A stretch of DNA of 64,000 nucleotides from Odontocerum albicorne (GCA_949825065.1 OX463859.1:29033847-29097846), one strand, 5' to 3'. Shown: positions 24,601 through 35,094, counted from the first letter of the stretch. Translations and numbers: made by a program. The notes: generated by a model not told the origin, from the letters alone.

Positions 24601-27600
24601 GTTGAGTCACTCCTAATGTAAGTGCAAGTTCTTCTTGCGTTTGGCACGAATCTTGATCCAATAATACTTCCAATTCCGCGTCTTCGTACACTTTCGGCCT
24701 TCCGCTACGTTCTTTGTCTTCGATGTCAAATTCACCGTTCTTAAACTTTTGAAACCACTCACGACAACTTCTCTCACTTAAGGCAGCCTCACCATATGCT
24801 TCTACAAGCAATCGATGCGCCTCAGCTGCAGATTTCTTCAAATTGAAGAAGTAAATCAAAAGTTCCCGCAAATGACGCTTATTCGGCTCAAAACTTGACA
24901 TTTTCGAACACAAAAAAATATGTTATACTGATAAAAATTCACTAATATTTCAAGGTCATGTTGTTGACAGATGTCCAACCTTACGATAATGACATTTTAC
25001 ATCTGACAATTTTAACCATAACTTACTGGTGGCGCCAACTTTTGTCAAACAGCGGTGACTTATTTGTACACCCAATAGATTGGAGATTAAAATCATCTTG
25101 ACTTTACGAGGCATCAACTCTGAACATAGATATCCTACTACATTGAAACCACTCTGTACTACATTGAACCCATGTTGTTCTCCTGCGTTTCCTTTGCCCT
25201 GAAATTTGAGAGGTATTTTTAAACCATATTCTACAATGGTGATCAACCGACATTACGTTACATTGAAGATTTGGATAAAATATTCTTAAATGTCAAATAT
25301 TTATCTAATTATGATATGTAAAATGATAAGATAAAATATATTTGACATTACATGCGATATTCTGACTTTTACGATGATTGAATTTAGGTATGGATAAAAT
25401 ATCTATTACGTAATAGAATTTAGGTATAGATAAAATATATTTGACATTACATGCGATATTCTGACTTTTAAGATGATTGAATTTAGGTATGGATAAAATA
25501 TCTATTACGTAAGGGAAGTGCTGTAATCTTTATAATCTAAGAAATATTACGAAGAAATAATATTGACAATGTGATTGTTAACCGTTTCATTCTGAGGATG
25601 GAATTATATCCGCATAATTAAACCGTACCGCACAGGTCACTTGCGATTATATCTGCATTTATATTACCAATTTGACATACGGTTATGCTATATTTTACAA
25701 ATAGTACAGATACTGCCATCTCTGTAGAAGATTATGAATACTTTTGTCACTTGTTAATATAATTTCTGATCGAGATATTGTTATTTTTGTGAAGTGATCC
25801 AATTAACAGCCGTTATATGTCGCTAGAGATGTTGGCAGGCCGAAGAGGTGTTGGCAGCAGGCAAGTCTCCTGGCTCCGCAATATACGTGATTGGACTGGC
25901 AAAAGGGGCGTTGGAGATCTTTTTCGGGCTGCCGGGGACAAAAATATCTACTCTCAAGTGATATTCAACGTTGGGGGGACCTGACGTGACACTGAGAAGA
26001 AGAAGAATATGTCGCTAGGATTGGCAAGTCAGTAGTTTTTAACAAATTTTATTAATTTGGTGTCACAATATTATTTGGCATCATTTATATGTCATAAAAG
26101 TTCATTTAAAATTGGGAATTTTAACGCTAATTTAATATTTTTTGGCTTCTTATAATAGATCAAAGAAGAGAATAAATATTTTGAGGAGGTTAAAAGTCTC
26201 GTGAAGGCTTCTCTAAGACCTCAGTCATCTAACACTCCAGAAGAGGTCTATATTAAACTAGCCCTTCTAAAGGCATTTGTGAATTTAGTATTTTGACAAT
26301 CCTCTGATTTCGAATGCTTATCAGATATTAATCTCTTCACTGGAATCAATCCTAACATATGTGGCATATCAGAGGAAATAGCATGAAGGACAAAACCAGC
26401 ATGGAGCTCATTTGGACGTTTTAAGAACATCTTCAAAAGCGATCTCCCAATATCTTTGAGGCGAAAGGTCTACAATCAGTGTATTCTCCCAGAACCTACG
26501 TATGGCTGTTAGACATGGACGCTTACAGCAATAAACACACTGAATCTTCAGACCTCACACAGAGAAGTATAAAAAGATGTATGTTGGGATATACTAATAG
26601 AAACTGTAAACGAAACTCTTGGATTCACAACAAAACAAAGATAGATGTAATAAAGGTGTGCAATAAGATGAAGTGGTAATGGGCAGGGGACATAGCCAGA
26701 ATGTCAGATTCCTGATGGACGTCCGAAATAATCCAGTGGCACACAAGATCCATAAAGAGCCTCAGAAAAAGACCCAAAGTATGCTGGATGGATGAAATCA
26801 GGAAGCCTGGTAGCATCACATGGCCCCAATGAACACAAAACGGAATTATTGGGAGTCGACTTGGGGAGCCTTTTATTTAGCATTGGATTGACCCAGGTTG
26901 ACCATGTTATAAAATGAAGATTTTAAGATTGTCAAAATTGTCTCACCGGTTCCTTTGAATCTCCTGGCGATCTCATTGGCCATCAGGATGTTGCAAAGCT
27001 TGCTGTTGCAATATACCATCGTAGCTTTGTAGTTCTTCTCCATGTTGATATCTTCCAAGTCTATCTTGGCAAACTTGTGTCCCATGGCTGACACAACCAC
27101 AATTCTGGCCGGGGCTGACTTTTTGATGCGACCTAATGAAGAAAATAATTACATTATTTTTACAAAATCAGTTAATGCCAAAAGTCTTACAGACTTGTCT
27201 TACACACATACATCTCATCACGCCGTGTCCCTCGCAGGATAGTCAGAGAGAACAGATCTACAAACTGTTCTAAACATTCATACAACTTTAGTCTCCTCCT
27301 CATTAAAGGCAGTATCAAAATCCGCCAATATGATATTCCACAATAGTATTTTAGTACCAAGTTTGATGTACTATATGTGAGTGATGAAACATGAATGTGG
27401 AACCAGACTGAAAAGAATCGAATATATAGTATGCTGTATGTTCGCCAACCTCCGAAGAGCAGAGGAAAGCTAAAAAAGAACAATAAAACTATACTTGCTC
27501 ATAAACTGTCTTACGAGGGTAGTCCCAAAAGTACCCGACCTAACAAAGAAAACACAAAAAATTTGGGAAAAAATATTTTTATTTCTCAACATAGTCTCCT

Positions 27601-30600
27601 TTCAGCTCGACACACTTTTCCCAGCTATGTTCAATAGCTTCGATACCCTGTTTATAGTGAGAACCGTCGAGCGCCTCAAAATAGTCATCAACCGCAGATT
27701 CCACCTCTTCATTGTTGGCAAATCTTTTACCACCGAGCCATTCTTTCAAGTTTGAAAAAAGAAAATAATCCGAGGGGGCTAAATCTGTCGAATAAGGTGC
27801 GTGAAGAAGCAATTCGAACTTAAATTCATTGATTTTGGCCACCGCGATAACGGATGTGTGAACTGGTGCATTGTCTTGATGAAACAACACTTTCTTTTTC
27901 AGTCCATTGTTTTGACTGTTCTTTCATCTCAGGTGTGAAGTGATGGACCCATGTTTCATCCATGGTTATGAATCGACGCAAAAACTCGGCTTTATTGCTG
28001 TGAAACATAGCCAAACACTCGATTGAAACATCCTCACGACGCTGTTTTTGTTCCATTGTGAGCAAACGCGGCACCCATCTTGCGCACAGCTTTATCATGT
28101 CCAAATTTTCAGTCAATATGCGATGCACAACACTTTTTGAAATGCCTACCATGTCTGCTAGCTCGCGCGCTTTAATCAGCGGTCATCCAATGCCATTTTG
28201 TGGATTTTCTTTACCATTTCTGGCGTGGTCACCTCATTTGGTCGACCACTACGATGTACGTCTTGGCAGCTCGTACGGCCTCGTTTAAACTCTGCCATCC
28301 AATATTTTACTGTTGTAAACGAAGGAGCAGACTCTCCCAGAGTAGAATCTAGCTCGGCTTTGATATTGATTGGACTTAGATCTTTCAAATGAAAGTATTG
28401 TATCACATAACGATGACCAATTTTTTCCATGTTTACAAATTCACTGAGAGCGTTCACTATTGATGGCTGCCAAACAAATACTAAACAACGTAGTGTTTTA
28501 AAACTTGAAACTCAAGCTTTATAAGTTAAGTACTTTCTACCATAGTAATTTTTTAAAGCAACAACCACCATCTATATGTCAGGTCGGGTACTTCTGGGAC
28601 CACCCTCGTAGTATAAACCATAAGCTAACCAAAATAAGCCTTCTTGATGGCAAGCATGCATACAAATATTTCTGACAGCGTGTCAAGTCACATCAGTATG
28701 TTACGAGGCGTACTTTGAAAATTTTGGTAAATTTCCATGAGATCGCGGCGCCACAATTCATAAAGTGACATCATTGCTGGCAAGTACCATTCCACAAGTG
28801 ACCTCTGTCAAAATTTGGGTAAGACGCGACGCACAGTTTGACAGCCATCTGAATTGATCACTTTGACATTTGCCGCAACAATGGAAAAAAATCAAGTCTC
28901 ATACCATCATAAAACATTTTCATTTGAAGAATTTAACGGCAGCGTAGATCAAAGCCGGGTTGGATGAAGACTCTGTACCAGTGTTGAAGACTGTTTATTG
29001 CAGGAGAAATGAGTTTAAATGTGGCTGTACTATGTACCAAAGATGAATTGCTCTCCGGATGCCCAATTGCATCTACATTGAAATCATTGAAAAAGAGACA
29101 TGGTGTCATAATGGAAGACCAAGTGATTGCTGATGCTGTGGACATCTCAAGTGAACTGGTGCATAATACCCTACATCATTAAATATGAAAAAGCAATCTG
29201 TGTGTGGTTGGGCGATTATTGACTAAACCAAAAACGCGTTTGGAAGGACATTTCAACACAGTGTTTGGCTATGTTTGATTGCAATCCAAAAGATCCACCA
29301 CTACACACCAGAGTTTAAACAATAGATAACAACTGGTGAAAGTATGCCGAAGAAGACAAAGACCATTTTGTCGGCTGTGAAGGTGATGCTCACTGTTTTT
29401 TGCGATTATCAAATAATCATCATGATTGACTACTTGGAAAAGGGCAAGATAACAATGGGAGCCGTTATTGGATAGTTTGAAAGACAAATTGAAGGAAAAA
29501 CGGTCAAGATTAGCGTGTAAAAAAGTTATCATTTACAAGGGCACTGTCACATTGTCAAAATTGCATGAATTGTTTCCTCATCCACCATACTCTCCGGACT
29601 TGACCCAGTGCCACGTCTTGTTCCCGAAATTTAAAGAATGGCTCGGTGGGAAGAAATTTTCGTCAAATCAGGATGTCATCATCGCAGTAAACTCTTCAAA
29701 AAGTTTAGTATATTTTTTTTCCATTTATTTGGGTACCATCAGAAAACGAACCCGAAAACCCCAGGTAGAAGACCAGCATCTTATCAACTAGTCCATGGAG
29801 GACATCCAATATGTATTTATATTTAATTAAAAAGATTCAACACATACCTAATAACAAATTAGTGAGAAGGAATGGTCCAAAATGATTGACTTGCAGTCCC
29901 AGCTGGAGTCCATCTTCAGACTTGACATTATCGAGACCAGCCGCTCCAGCATTGTTGACCAAGATATTGATCTTTCTCTCAGTTTTCAGAATGTCTTTGG
30001 CAAAGGAGCGCACTGATGCTAATGAGGCAAAATCAATCTTTTTTATCTGAAAAAAAGTCACAAAATAATATTACATATTTTGCAAACACATTACTATAAC
30101 CAGTGCTTTTTTTAAAAAAAAAAAAGGTGCCGGAGCTCACTTCTTGTCAAGCTTTTTGTAAACCATAAAAAAGGTGGTGGAGCGCCATTTCACTGTGCTC
30201 TACTACAAAAAAAGCACTGACAGTGCTTTTTTTAAAAAAAAAAAAAAAGGTACTGGAGCTCACTTCTTAAGCTTTTTGCATACCGTAAAAAACGTGGTGG
30301 AGCACCGCCCCACCTCAAAAAAAGTACTGACTATAATATATACATATCATCACACTGTGTCCCTTACGGGGTAAGTAGAGAGAACAGATTTCCAAATTTT
30401 TCTACCTAAGCACACAACTTTTGCCTCCTCAACATATCTCATCATGCACAATCTTATATATCTCACCTAACCTTCATACTTCTTACCTAACCTTCTTTCA
30501 AAATCTGATCCATTTGGTCCAGCCATGTTTTCCTCAGTCTACCTATCCACGCAAACCTTGCACATTTGACTTGTACATTCGCTTAGTTATTCTTTCATCA

Positions 30601-33600
30601 TTCATTCTCCCCATATGTCCAAACCATCTTAAAGCTCCTTTCTTTATCTTACTTAAAACATTCATTTTATCCATGCATTCATTTCTGATGTCTTCATTCC
30701 CCGCCTTCTTTTAAACATTGACACTCCACAAATTTTCCTTTCCTTATTTTCCTCGGTGGAAGAAAGCAGCGGAAACAGTTGTAAACTAAGATGACCATCA
30801 TTGATATTAGCCACGACCATTCTGCCGAGAATTGGGTGAACAAGACGATAAAGAACACAAGTATGTAAGAATTACTTACAAAAACTTGATTGTTTTCCGT
30901 TTCTTCGATAATAGTATCCTTGGCTACTTTTGCCTTGTTCATATCCCGACACGCCAGGATAACTTTCGCACCACGCATTGCAAAATCTTTAGCTGTTTCA
31001 TATCCAATACCTGGAATAAGACATTAAAATGCAACAGAAATATTGTAATAAAAAGGACAATTCATTTAATATTATTGTGTAGAATTAAAGTTTAATTTAA
31101 ACATTCTGTTTAAAAATGGAGTTCTACAATATAACACCAAATCAGTTAATCATTAATTGTTTATTTTCATTAAAAAATCAATGGAGGCAATGTTTTTACA
31201 ATTATAGTAAATTCACGGAGACAATGTTTTTACAATTATAGTAAATTCACGGAGACAATGTTTTAACAATTATAGTAAATTCACGGAGACAATGTTTTTA
31301 CAATTATAGTAAATCCATGGAGACAATGTTATTACAATTATAGTAAATCCATGGAGGCAATGTTTTTACAATTATAGTAAGTCCACGGAGACAATGTTTT
31401 TATAATTACAGTAAATCCATAGAGGCAATGTTTTTTACAGTTATAGTAAATCCACGGAGACAATGTTTTTACAATTATAGTAAATCCATGGAGGCAATGT
31501 TTTTACAATTATAAGTAAATCCATGGAGGCAATGTTTTTACAATTATAAGTAAATCCATGGAGGCAATGTTTTTACAATTATAAGTAAATCCATGGAGGC
31601 AATGTTTTTACAATTATAAGTAAATCCATGGAGGCAATGTTTTTACAATTCAAAAATATTTAAAAAAAATCCAATTTACTTATGTGGACTCAAACAATTG
31701 AATGAATTTGAAGTGTGATTTCAATCCTAATAACAATTTAATAAGATTAGATAACATAACACATATTTGTAATAAAACTGTTATTTTATCAATATATTAA
31801 CATGACTAACACTATGACTCATAATTATGTCACTTTAAATAATTCATGTTGTATAATATTTAAAATATACTGCAGTATTGATTACGTATCAGGAATTATT
31901 ATAAATCAGTAAAAAGTAACAACACAAATTGTAAATAATCAAAAGTCTAATGAGTAAATTATACAATTTGATTATATTCAAATTTTATTAAATTTCAACA
32001 TTGAAGTATAGGAGTAAAACATGGACGTAGAAAATTAATGAAAAGAGTGAGTAAATGTAGTCTACCAGGTCTATAAATATGAAACTAGAATATGCTCATA
32101 GATGGCTCTGGTTGACAATGTAGTGACTGTCAAACCGCGTCATTGGCGCCTTTTCCTTGTGTTTACATTTGTCAAAGACTTTTAACTTACAACAATACAA
32201 GTTTAATACAACTACATATGTTTTCATAGCGTTGAACATGTCTGTTTTTATGCCTGAAAACTACGATTTGCGGACAGCATTGATTTTCTGTTACCATTTG
32301 AAGAAAACTGCTGTAGAATCATATCGAATGCTTGTTGAAGCTTACGGTGAGCATGCTCTTGGTAAATCACAGTGCTTTGAGTGGTGGCGATTTTGATGTG
32401 AGAAACGAGAAAGTTGGAGGTCACCGAGAAAGTTTGAAGACGCCGAATTGCAAGCATTGTTGGATGAGGATGACGCTCAAACGCAACAACTCGCAGATCA
32501 ATTAAATGTGACACGAGAAGCCGTCTCCATACATTTGAAAGCCATGGGAAAGATCCAGAAGATGGGAAAATGAGTTCCACATGAACTGAATGAAAGACAG
32601 CAGGAAAACTGAAAAATCACTTGCGAAATGCTGCTCGTCAGGTAGAAAAGAAAATCATTTCTCCATTGAATTGTGACTGGCGATGAAAATGGATATATTT
32701 CGAGAATCCTTAGTGTAAAAGATCATGGATAACTCCAAGCAAACCAGCGACATCGACTGCAAGGCCAAATCGCTATGGACAGAAGACAATGCTCTGTGTT
32801 TGGTGGAATCAGAAGGATGTTAACTATTATCAGCTGCTAAAACCGTTAATACTGAACGCAACCGACAACAAATATGGATTTGAACCTAGCCTTGCGTGAA
32901 AAATGACCAGAATATCAAAAAAGGCAACACAAAGTGATTTTGCTTCATGATAATGCACCATCGCACACAGCAAAACTGGTCAAGGAAACGATTGAGGCAT
33001 TTAGTTGGCAAATACTTTCGCATGCGGCTTACTCACCAGACTTGGCTCCATCCGATTACTACTTATTTGCATCGATGGGACACGCATTTGCTGAGCAGCG
33101 CTTCACTTCTTACGAAAATGGCTCGATGATTGGTTTGCCTGAAAAGAGCAATATTTTTTTTGGCGTGGCATCCACAAATTGCCAGAAAGATGGGAAAAAT
33201 GTGTAGCTAGCGATGGGCAATACTTTGAATAAAATATTTTTTACCATTTTGTAGGCCACGGAGGTCATTATTACATGCAGGGGATGGTTTTTTAAATTAG
33301 GATACAAAAACAGCATTTTTGAAGCGCCATTTTTTTTAAATATCAGGAGGTGAATTATAAAAAAATATTAAAATATTACGGCCCTACTTTGTTATTTCTA
33401 AGTGTTCAATCAAGTCGAGTCACAAATACCACAAAAATGTAACGGGATTGGAATATTATTAGATTTAATTTCACGGTTATTTTCCAGCAAATGTTTCGTG
33501 AATTGTGATATCTCTAATTTATCTGTTAGAAAAAATAAACAAGTAAATAGTTAAATGACGCAACAAGTTGCTCACTAAAATATTTAAATTAAAACTAGTT

Positions 33601-33836
33601 TTATGTCCTATTAGGATATTTAACACAACAATAATGGTAACTTTATAATACTTAAAAAAAACTTCTGAGTTAAAATCACAATAACTTTAAAAGTAAAAAA
33701 AAATGTCATTGTTTACATTGCTGCGTATCGTTACGACTGATGAAAATATGTAACAAAACTAACCTGTATTGGCCCCCGTAACGATGGCCGTTTTCCCATC
33801 TAGACGCAAGGATCTATGGCACTTTCCTGATGGCAT
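18443..33836 (-). CDS. Retinol dehydrogenase 11-14-like short-chain dehydrogenase (six exons, 297 aa)
   Basis: NAD(P)-dependent oxidoreductase of the RDH11/12/13/14 branch of the SDR family. Vertebrate members interconvert retinaldehyde and retinol, and the insect substrate is not known from sequence. Exons: 33836-33764, 31010-30880, 30046-29848, 27132-26947, 20500-20391, 18637-18443. All introns are GT-AG and the phases join without a break. Cofactor motif TGANTGIG at residues 20-27 (split by intron 1), NNAG at 99-102, catalytic Ser149, Tyr175 and Lys179 (YCNSK), and the HPGVV motif in exon 5. Exon 6 gives the family's TPEEGAQT..YLAVSP stretch. The length is near the family norm. The N-terminus lacks an obvious membrane anchor. 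Introns are swollen with mariners, a 34-bp minisatellite and LINE debris, but no element interrupts an exon. Membership is secure; the exact orthologue is not. Confidence 0.94.
19311..20228 (-). mobile_element. mariner element with CGAGGG ends, internally deleted (918 bp)
   Basis: Inverted ends CGAGGGTCACCCAAAAAGTA and reverse CGAGGGTCATCCAGAAACTA, flanked by TA (19309-19310, 20229-20230). It lies in RDH intron 5. The long frame 20066-19545 encodes 173 residues of transposase: HTH parts (WKLVEVYGSDVMSRQHVTKW), the WVPIMLTPEHRQ linker and TGDETWV with the first catalytic Asp. It then jumps by an internal deletion to the C-terminal FNDQKVEEAVKKGLKE region. The second and third catalytic Asp are missing. 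Confidence 0.94.
19545..20066 (-). pseudogene. mariner transposase, catalytic core deleted
   Basis: A 173-aa frame with the N-terminal paired HTH and the first catalytic Asp (TGDETW). The remainder is lost by the element's deletion, so it cannot transpose itself. It could at most be a DNA-binding product. Confidence 0.9.
20391..20500 (-). CDS. RDH-like gene, exon 5
   Basis: Acceptor TTCCAG. Encodes the NHPGVVMTE segment and a hydrophobic substrate-loop region. Donor GTATGC. Confidence 0.93.
20510..21330. other. Unassigned intron sequence
   Basis: RDH intron 4. A possible one-sided piggyBac-like end (TTAACCCTTTAAGTGCCGG) lies at about 20766-20784. No partner end or coding sequence was found. 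Confidence 0.4.
21330..22330 (+). mobile_element. Decayed mariner relic interrupted by a MITE
   Basis: The frame 21964-22296 keeps the transposase tail: VINKRPGLADRKGIVFQ, a degraded QDNARPH equivalent (YNSTRSHVS), LLQLGYDVLVHPP and LLERWKKVTDQND. Upstream pieces near 21330-21510 and 21734-21928 resemble transposase parts. Many substitutions make this one of the older mariners here. Confidence 0.65.
21512..21725. mobile_element. Foldback MITE (family V), copy 1
   Basis: GTAATTTGTTTTATCGAACA at the left is inverted at the right as TGATAAAACAAATTAC. An inner inverted pair GGTTTCAAGGCTTTCAC / GTGAAAGCCTTGAAACC gives a strong hairpin. A related end is at 61852-61984. Confidence 0.7.
22370..23505. 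mobile_element. mariner foldback derivative with two 5' halves (family M)
   Basis: TA-flanked (22368-22369, 23506-23507). From the left it reads the 5' end and transposase N-terminus on the plus strand (start at about 22543, MECQVDESEHFRHFLLFAFN, HTH, then TGDEKW near 23020). At about 23077 it switches to an inverted second copy of the same 5' end running to 23505. The result is about 430-bp inverted repeats in place of a normal 3' end. Relatives are 54287-54576 and 59000-59619. Confidence 0.9.
23791..25075 (-). mobile_element. Full-length mariner (1285 bp), inactivated by point mutations
   Basis: TA-flanked (23789-23790, 25076-25077). Inverted ends TTAGGTGTACAAATAAGT and reverse TTGGGTGTACAAATAAGT. 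The length is that of an intact mariner. Transposase on the minus strand starts at about 24901 (MSSFEPNKRHLRELLIYFF). The frame stays open through TGDEK to a stop after AVYRT (24239). It then reads on through LLHDNASPYVAAP and YSPDIAPSDYHLF before further stops. It looks mauritiana-like, but I have not run a tree. It is in RDH intron 4. Confidence 0.94.
24239..24913 (-). pseudogene. mariner transposase, N-terminal two thirds (premature stop)
   Basis: A 224-residue frame with both HTH motifs (AAEAHRLLVEAYGEAALSER; TQEELALTLGVTQQAIS) and the first Asp in TGDEK. TAA at the 24239 end lies where related proteins continue, most simply a CAA-to-TAA change. The downstream DNASP and SPDIAPSD segments survive in frame but carry at least three more stops. 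Confidence 0.92.
25329..25520. repeat. Tandem duplication of about 98 bp
   Basis: A block containing AATATATTTGACATTACATG and GGTATGGATAAAATATCTAT is repeated twice, with a partial third copy at the left. Confidence 0.85.
25565..26145 (-). mobile_element. Interspersed repeat Z, copy 2 (with non-LTR insert)
   Basis: Reverse complement of 14820-15475. It lacks element W, so it shows the empty target, and it contains the retrotransposon fragment 25827-26006. Confidence 0.7.
25827..26006 (+). mobile_element. 5'-truncated non-LTR element N1 with a 12-bp target duplication
   Basis: 180-bp 3' end of family N1, flanked by ATATGTCGCTAG on both sides (25815-25826, 26007-26018). It encodes RRGVGSRQVSWLRNIRDWTG and ends in (GAA)n. 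Repeat Z copy 1 gives the unoccupied site. This is a clear target-primed insertion and fixes the family's 3' end. Confidence 0.93.
26385..26850 (+). mobile_element. Non-LTR reverse transcriptase C-terminal fragment
   Basis: Stop-broken frame reading RTKPAWSSFGRFKNIFKSDL, then RRKVYNQCILPEPTYGC and TWTL, then RPKYAGWM-like sequence. This is the region after the RT palm in the endonuclease-RT type common in insect genomes. It is in RDH intron 4. Confidence 0.75.
26947..27132 (-). CDS. RDH-like gene, exon 4 (catalytic)
   Basis: Acceptor CATTAG. Carries Ser149 in RIVVVSAMGH and the YCNSK active site. Donor GTGAGA. Confidence 0.94.
27180..27300 (-). mobile_element. Short non-LTR tail fragment
   Basis: Shares the CGTGTCCCTCGCAGG..AG.CAGAGAGAACAGAT block with 30350-30400 (TGTGTCCCTTACGGGGTAAG), the 3' coding end of an RT family. 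Confidence 0.45.
27514..28608 (-). mobile_element. mariner element with CGAGGG ends, deleted (1095 bp)
   Basis: TA-flanked (27512-27513, 28609-28610). Ends CGAGGGTAGTCCCAAAAGTA and reverse CGAGGGTGGTCCCAGAAGTA. Transposase on the minus strand starts at about 28457 (MNALSEFVNMEKIGHRYVI) and is open to 28176. It resumes in 28152-27826 with MVGISKSVVHRILTENLDM, WVPRLLTMEQKQR and TMDETWVHHFTPE. The catalytic middle is deleted, and the last part is in 27890-27579 with FHQDNAPVHTSVI, the APSDYFLF box and the C-terminus. It is in RDH intron 3, with high similarity between the ends. Confidence 0.94.
28700..29790 (+). mobile_element. Old mariner relic
   Basis: Plus-strand pieces of a mariner transposase are scattered over three frames: IKHFHLKNLTAA near 28910, VLKTVYCRRNEF near 28980, YTPEFKQ near 29305, YLEKGKITMGAVI near 29430, then PHPPYSPDLTQCHVLF and KEWLGGKKFSSNQDV in 29468-29791. 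It is a sister of the 27514 family but heavily decayed. A possible left end (TTACGAGGCGTACTTTGAAA) is near 28700. Confidence 0.75.
29848..30046 (-). CDS. RDH-like gene, exon 3
   Basis: Acceptor TTTCAG. Encodes DFASLASVRSFA, the structural NNAG motif and LQVNHFGPFLLTNLLL. Donor GTATGT. Confidence 0.94.
30101..30219. mobile_element. hAT-like MITE, tandem copy 1
   Basis: CAGTGCTTTTTTT ... AAAAAAAGCACTG inverted ends. It is directly followed by a second copy, with one TG/GA junction base between them. Confidence 0.65.
30221..30329. mobile_element. hAT-like MITE, tandem copy 2
   Basis: Same ends and interior (GGAGCTCACTTCTT, CTTTTTGCATACCGTAAAAA), diverged by about 10-15%. Tandem arrangement implies duplication or insertion into the end of the first copy. 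Confidence 0.65.
30350..30715 (-). mobile_element. Non-LTR reverse transcriptase C-terminal fragment
   Basis: Minus strand, stops interspersed: SFKMVWTYGEN, then WIGRLRKTWLDQMDQILKEG, then VRSMKVR and VEEAKVVCLGRKIWKSVLS. This is a known pattern at the C-terminal end of insect endonuclease-RT ORFs. Confidence 0.65.
30880..31010 (-). CDS. RDH-like gene, exon 2
   Basis: Acceptor TTCCAG. Encodes GIGYETAKDFAMRGAKVILA and the CRD motif that binds the cofactor. Donor GTAAGT. Confidence 0.93.
31181..31650. repeat. 34-35-bp minisatellite, about 14 copies
   Basis: Unit AATGTTTTTACAATTATAGT plus AAATCCATGGAGGC. The left copies read TTCACGGAGAC. The right copies have one extra base (ATAAGTAAATCC) and are nearly identical, so the array is growing from that side. 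It is in RDH intron 1. Confidence 0.95.
31660..32085. other. Unassigned intron sequence
   Basis: AT-rich DNA in RDH intron 1 with no frame or repeat that I recognise. Confidence 0.4.
32090..33300 (+). mobile_element. mariner (Mos1-like), near full length but broken
   Basis: Transposase begins at about 32238 (MSVFMPENYDLRTALIFCYH). It is interrupted by a stop after the first HTH at 32396, then EDAELQALLDEDDAQTQQLA, MGKIQKMGK, VPHELNERQQEN, HxIVTGDE near 32675, LLHDNAPSHTAKLVKETIEA (32934 on), AYSPDLAPSDYYLFASMGHA and a C-terminal ASDGQYFE equivalent near 33210. All three catalytic Asp positions remain, but several stops and frameshifts kill it. Terminal repeats are not clear to me. It is in RDH intron 1. 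Confidence 0.85.
33764..33836 (-). CDS. RDH-like gene, exon 1
   Basis: Start codon at 33836-33834 (MPSGKCHRSLRLDGKTAI). It ends inside the TGANTGIG cofactor loop, with donor GTTAGT. Confidence 0.9.
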
Positions 33837-34285
33837 CCTGAGATAAACCGTAACCGTAATCCGTAAACCGGCGAATTGAATAGCGCTAACGGAGCAATAA
33901 TGCGTGATGACATTTCGAAGTTGTTATCTTTTTTGTTTTTTTTTTTAATAAAAATGTATGGCATGGAAATATAATCTTTATTGCCAGGTTCGTATTCTTC
34001 TCTCGTTACTGAGAGTTCTTTCTGTAAAATGGCGACGTGCTCTCTCAGAGGGGAAAATAACTTCCTCACGTAACTTAAAAAATCCTTACCTATAGCACCA
34101 GGTAAATTTTTTCTACTTAAACAATAACACCATCCAGTGAGAAGGCAGAACGGTGCCTCTCTCACCCTACCACGAAAAATATAAAAGGATCTTCAAAAAT
34201 TTTAACAAAAACGTCATCCTATCCCACTGATCTTTAATAAAAACGTCATCCTAGCCTCGCCTCGCCGCAGTTGTTATCAATTATA

Positions 34286-34496
34286 GTTCGGAAATTCTAG
34301 GATGAGTCCTGTGACAGCTCAAAAATTTGCCCTAATACAACCTTTTAACGATGTTCCGTAATTTTAATTGTTTTATCAACTTAAATATAAGCCTCATTTT
34401 TAATAAATAGCAAGTTATTTAGGTAAATACATTACAAAAGGTTGTATTGGAGCAAATTTGCGAGATGTCACAGGACTCATCTTAGAATTTCCGAAC
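34286..34496. mobile_element. Short palindromic MITE, 211 bp
   Basis: About 60-bp inverted repeats (outer GTTCGGAAATTCTAGGATGA, inner AATACAACCTTTT / AAAAGGTTGTATT), flanked by TATA on both sides. A longer relative is at 17531-18098. Confidence 0.85.
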
Positions 34497-35094
34497 TATA
34501 GTAGTGCTGCAATTAATAAAATTATCCAGTGAGTGAAAGTAAGTGCAAAGAAAATTTAAACATGGTATAAACGATACAATATTTTTGACATTGTAGCATT
34601 TTTTAATAATTTGATCAAATTTAAAATGATTTATTTCTAACCCTTTATTTAAATCGTAATAAAGTTGAACTGTGTTCCTGGTAGACAATTAAATATTTAT
34701 ACTAAGCCTGTATTTGAGTATGTTGGGGTTGACAATTAAAATAATCATGTTAAAGTGATTGATCGTGCAATTTAGTGATCTGAAAAAAATACTATAGAAA
34801 TTTTGTATAGTGTTATGTTTATAATACAATTTGCCTAATGCAGTGAGGCTGAAAGTTATATAGAACATACTGTGACTATGAATCAAAAATGAAACAGAAT
34901 ATGTGTGGAAATTATTGCGTAACATAAGTATTCAGAAACACATGATATCAAAGTAAAAACAAGTCGGTAATTGGAAGTTAAGTACTTTCAATACTAAATT
35001 AGGTTGTTAATTTTTTAAACTAAAAATTATTTTGTAATTTTTTACAAAACAAATAAAAATATATTTATGAAAAGATTGATAAATAAAGTTAGGG

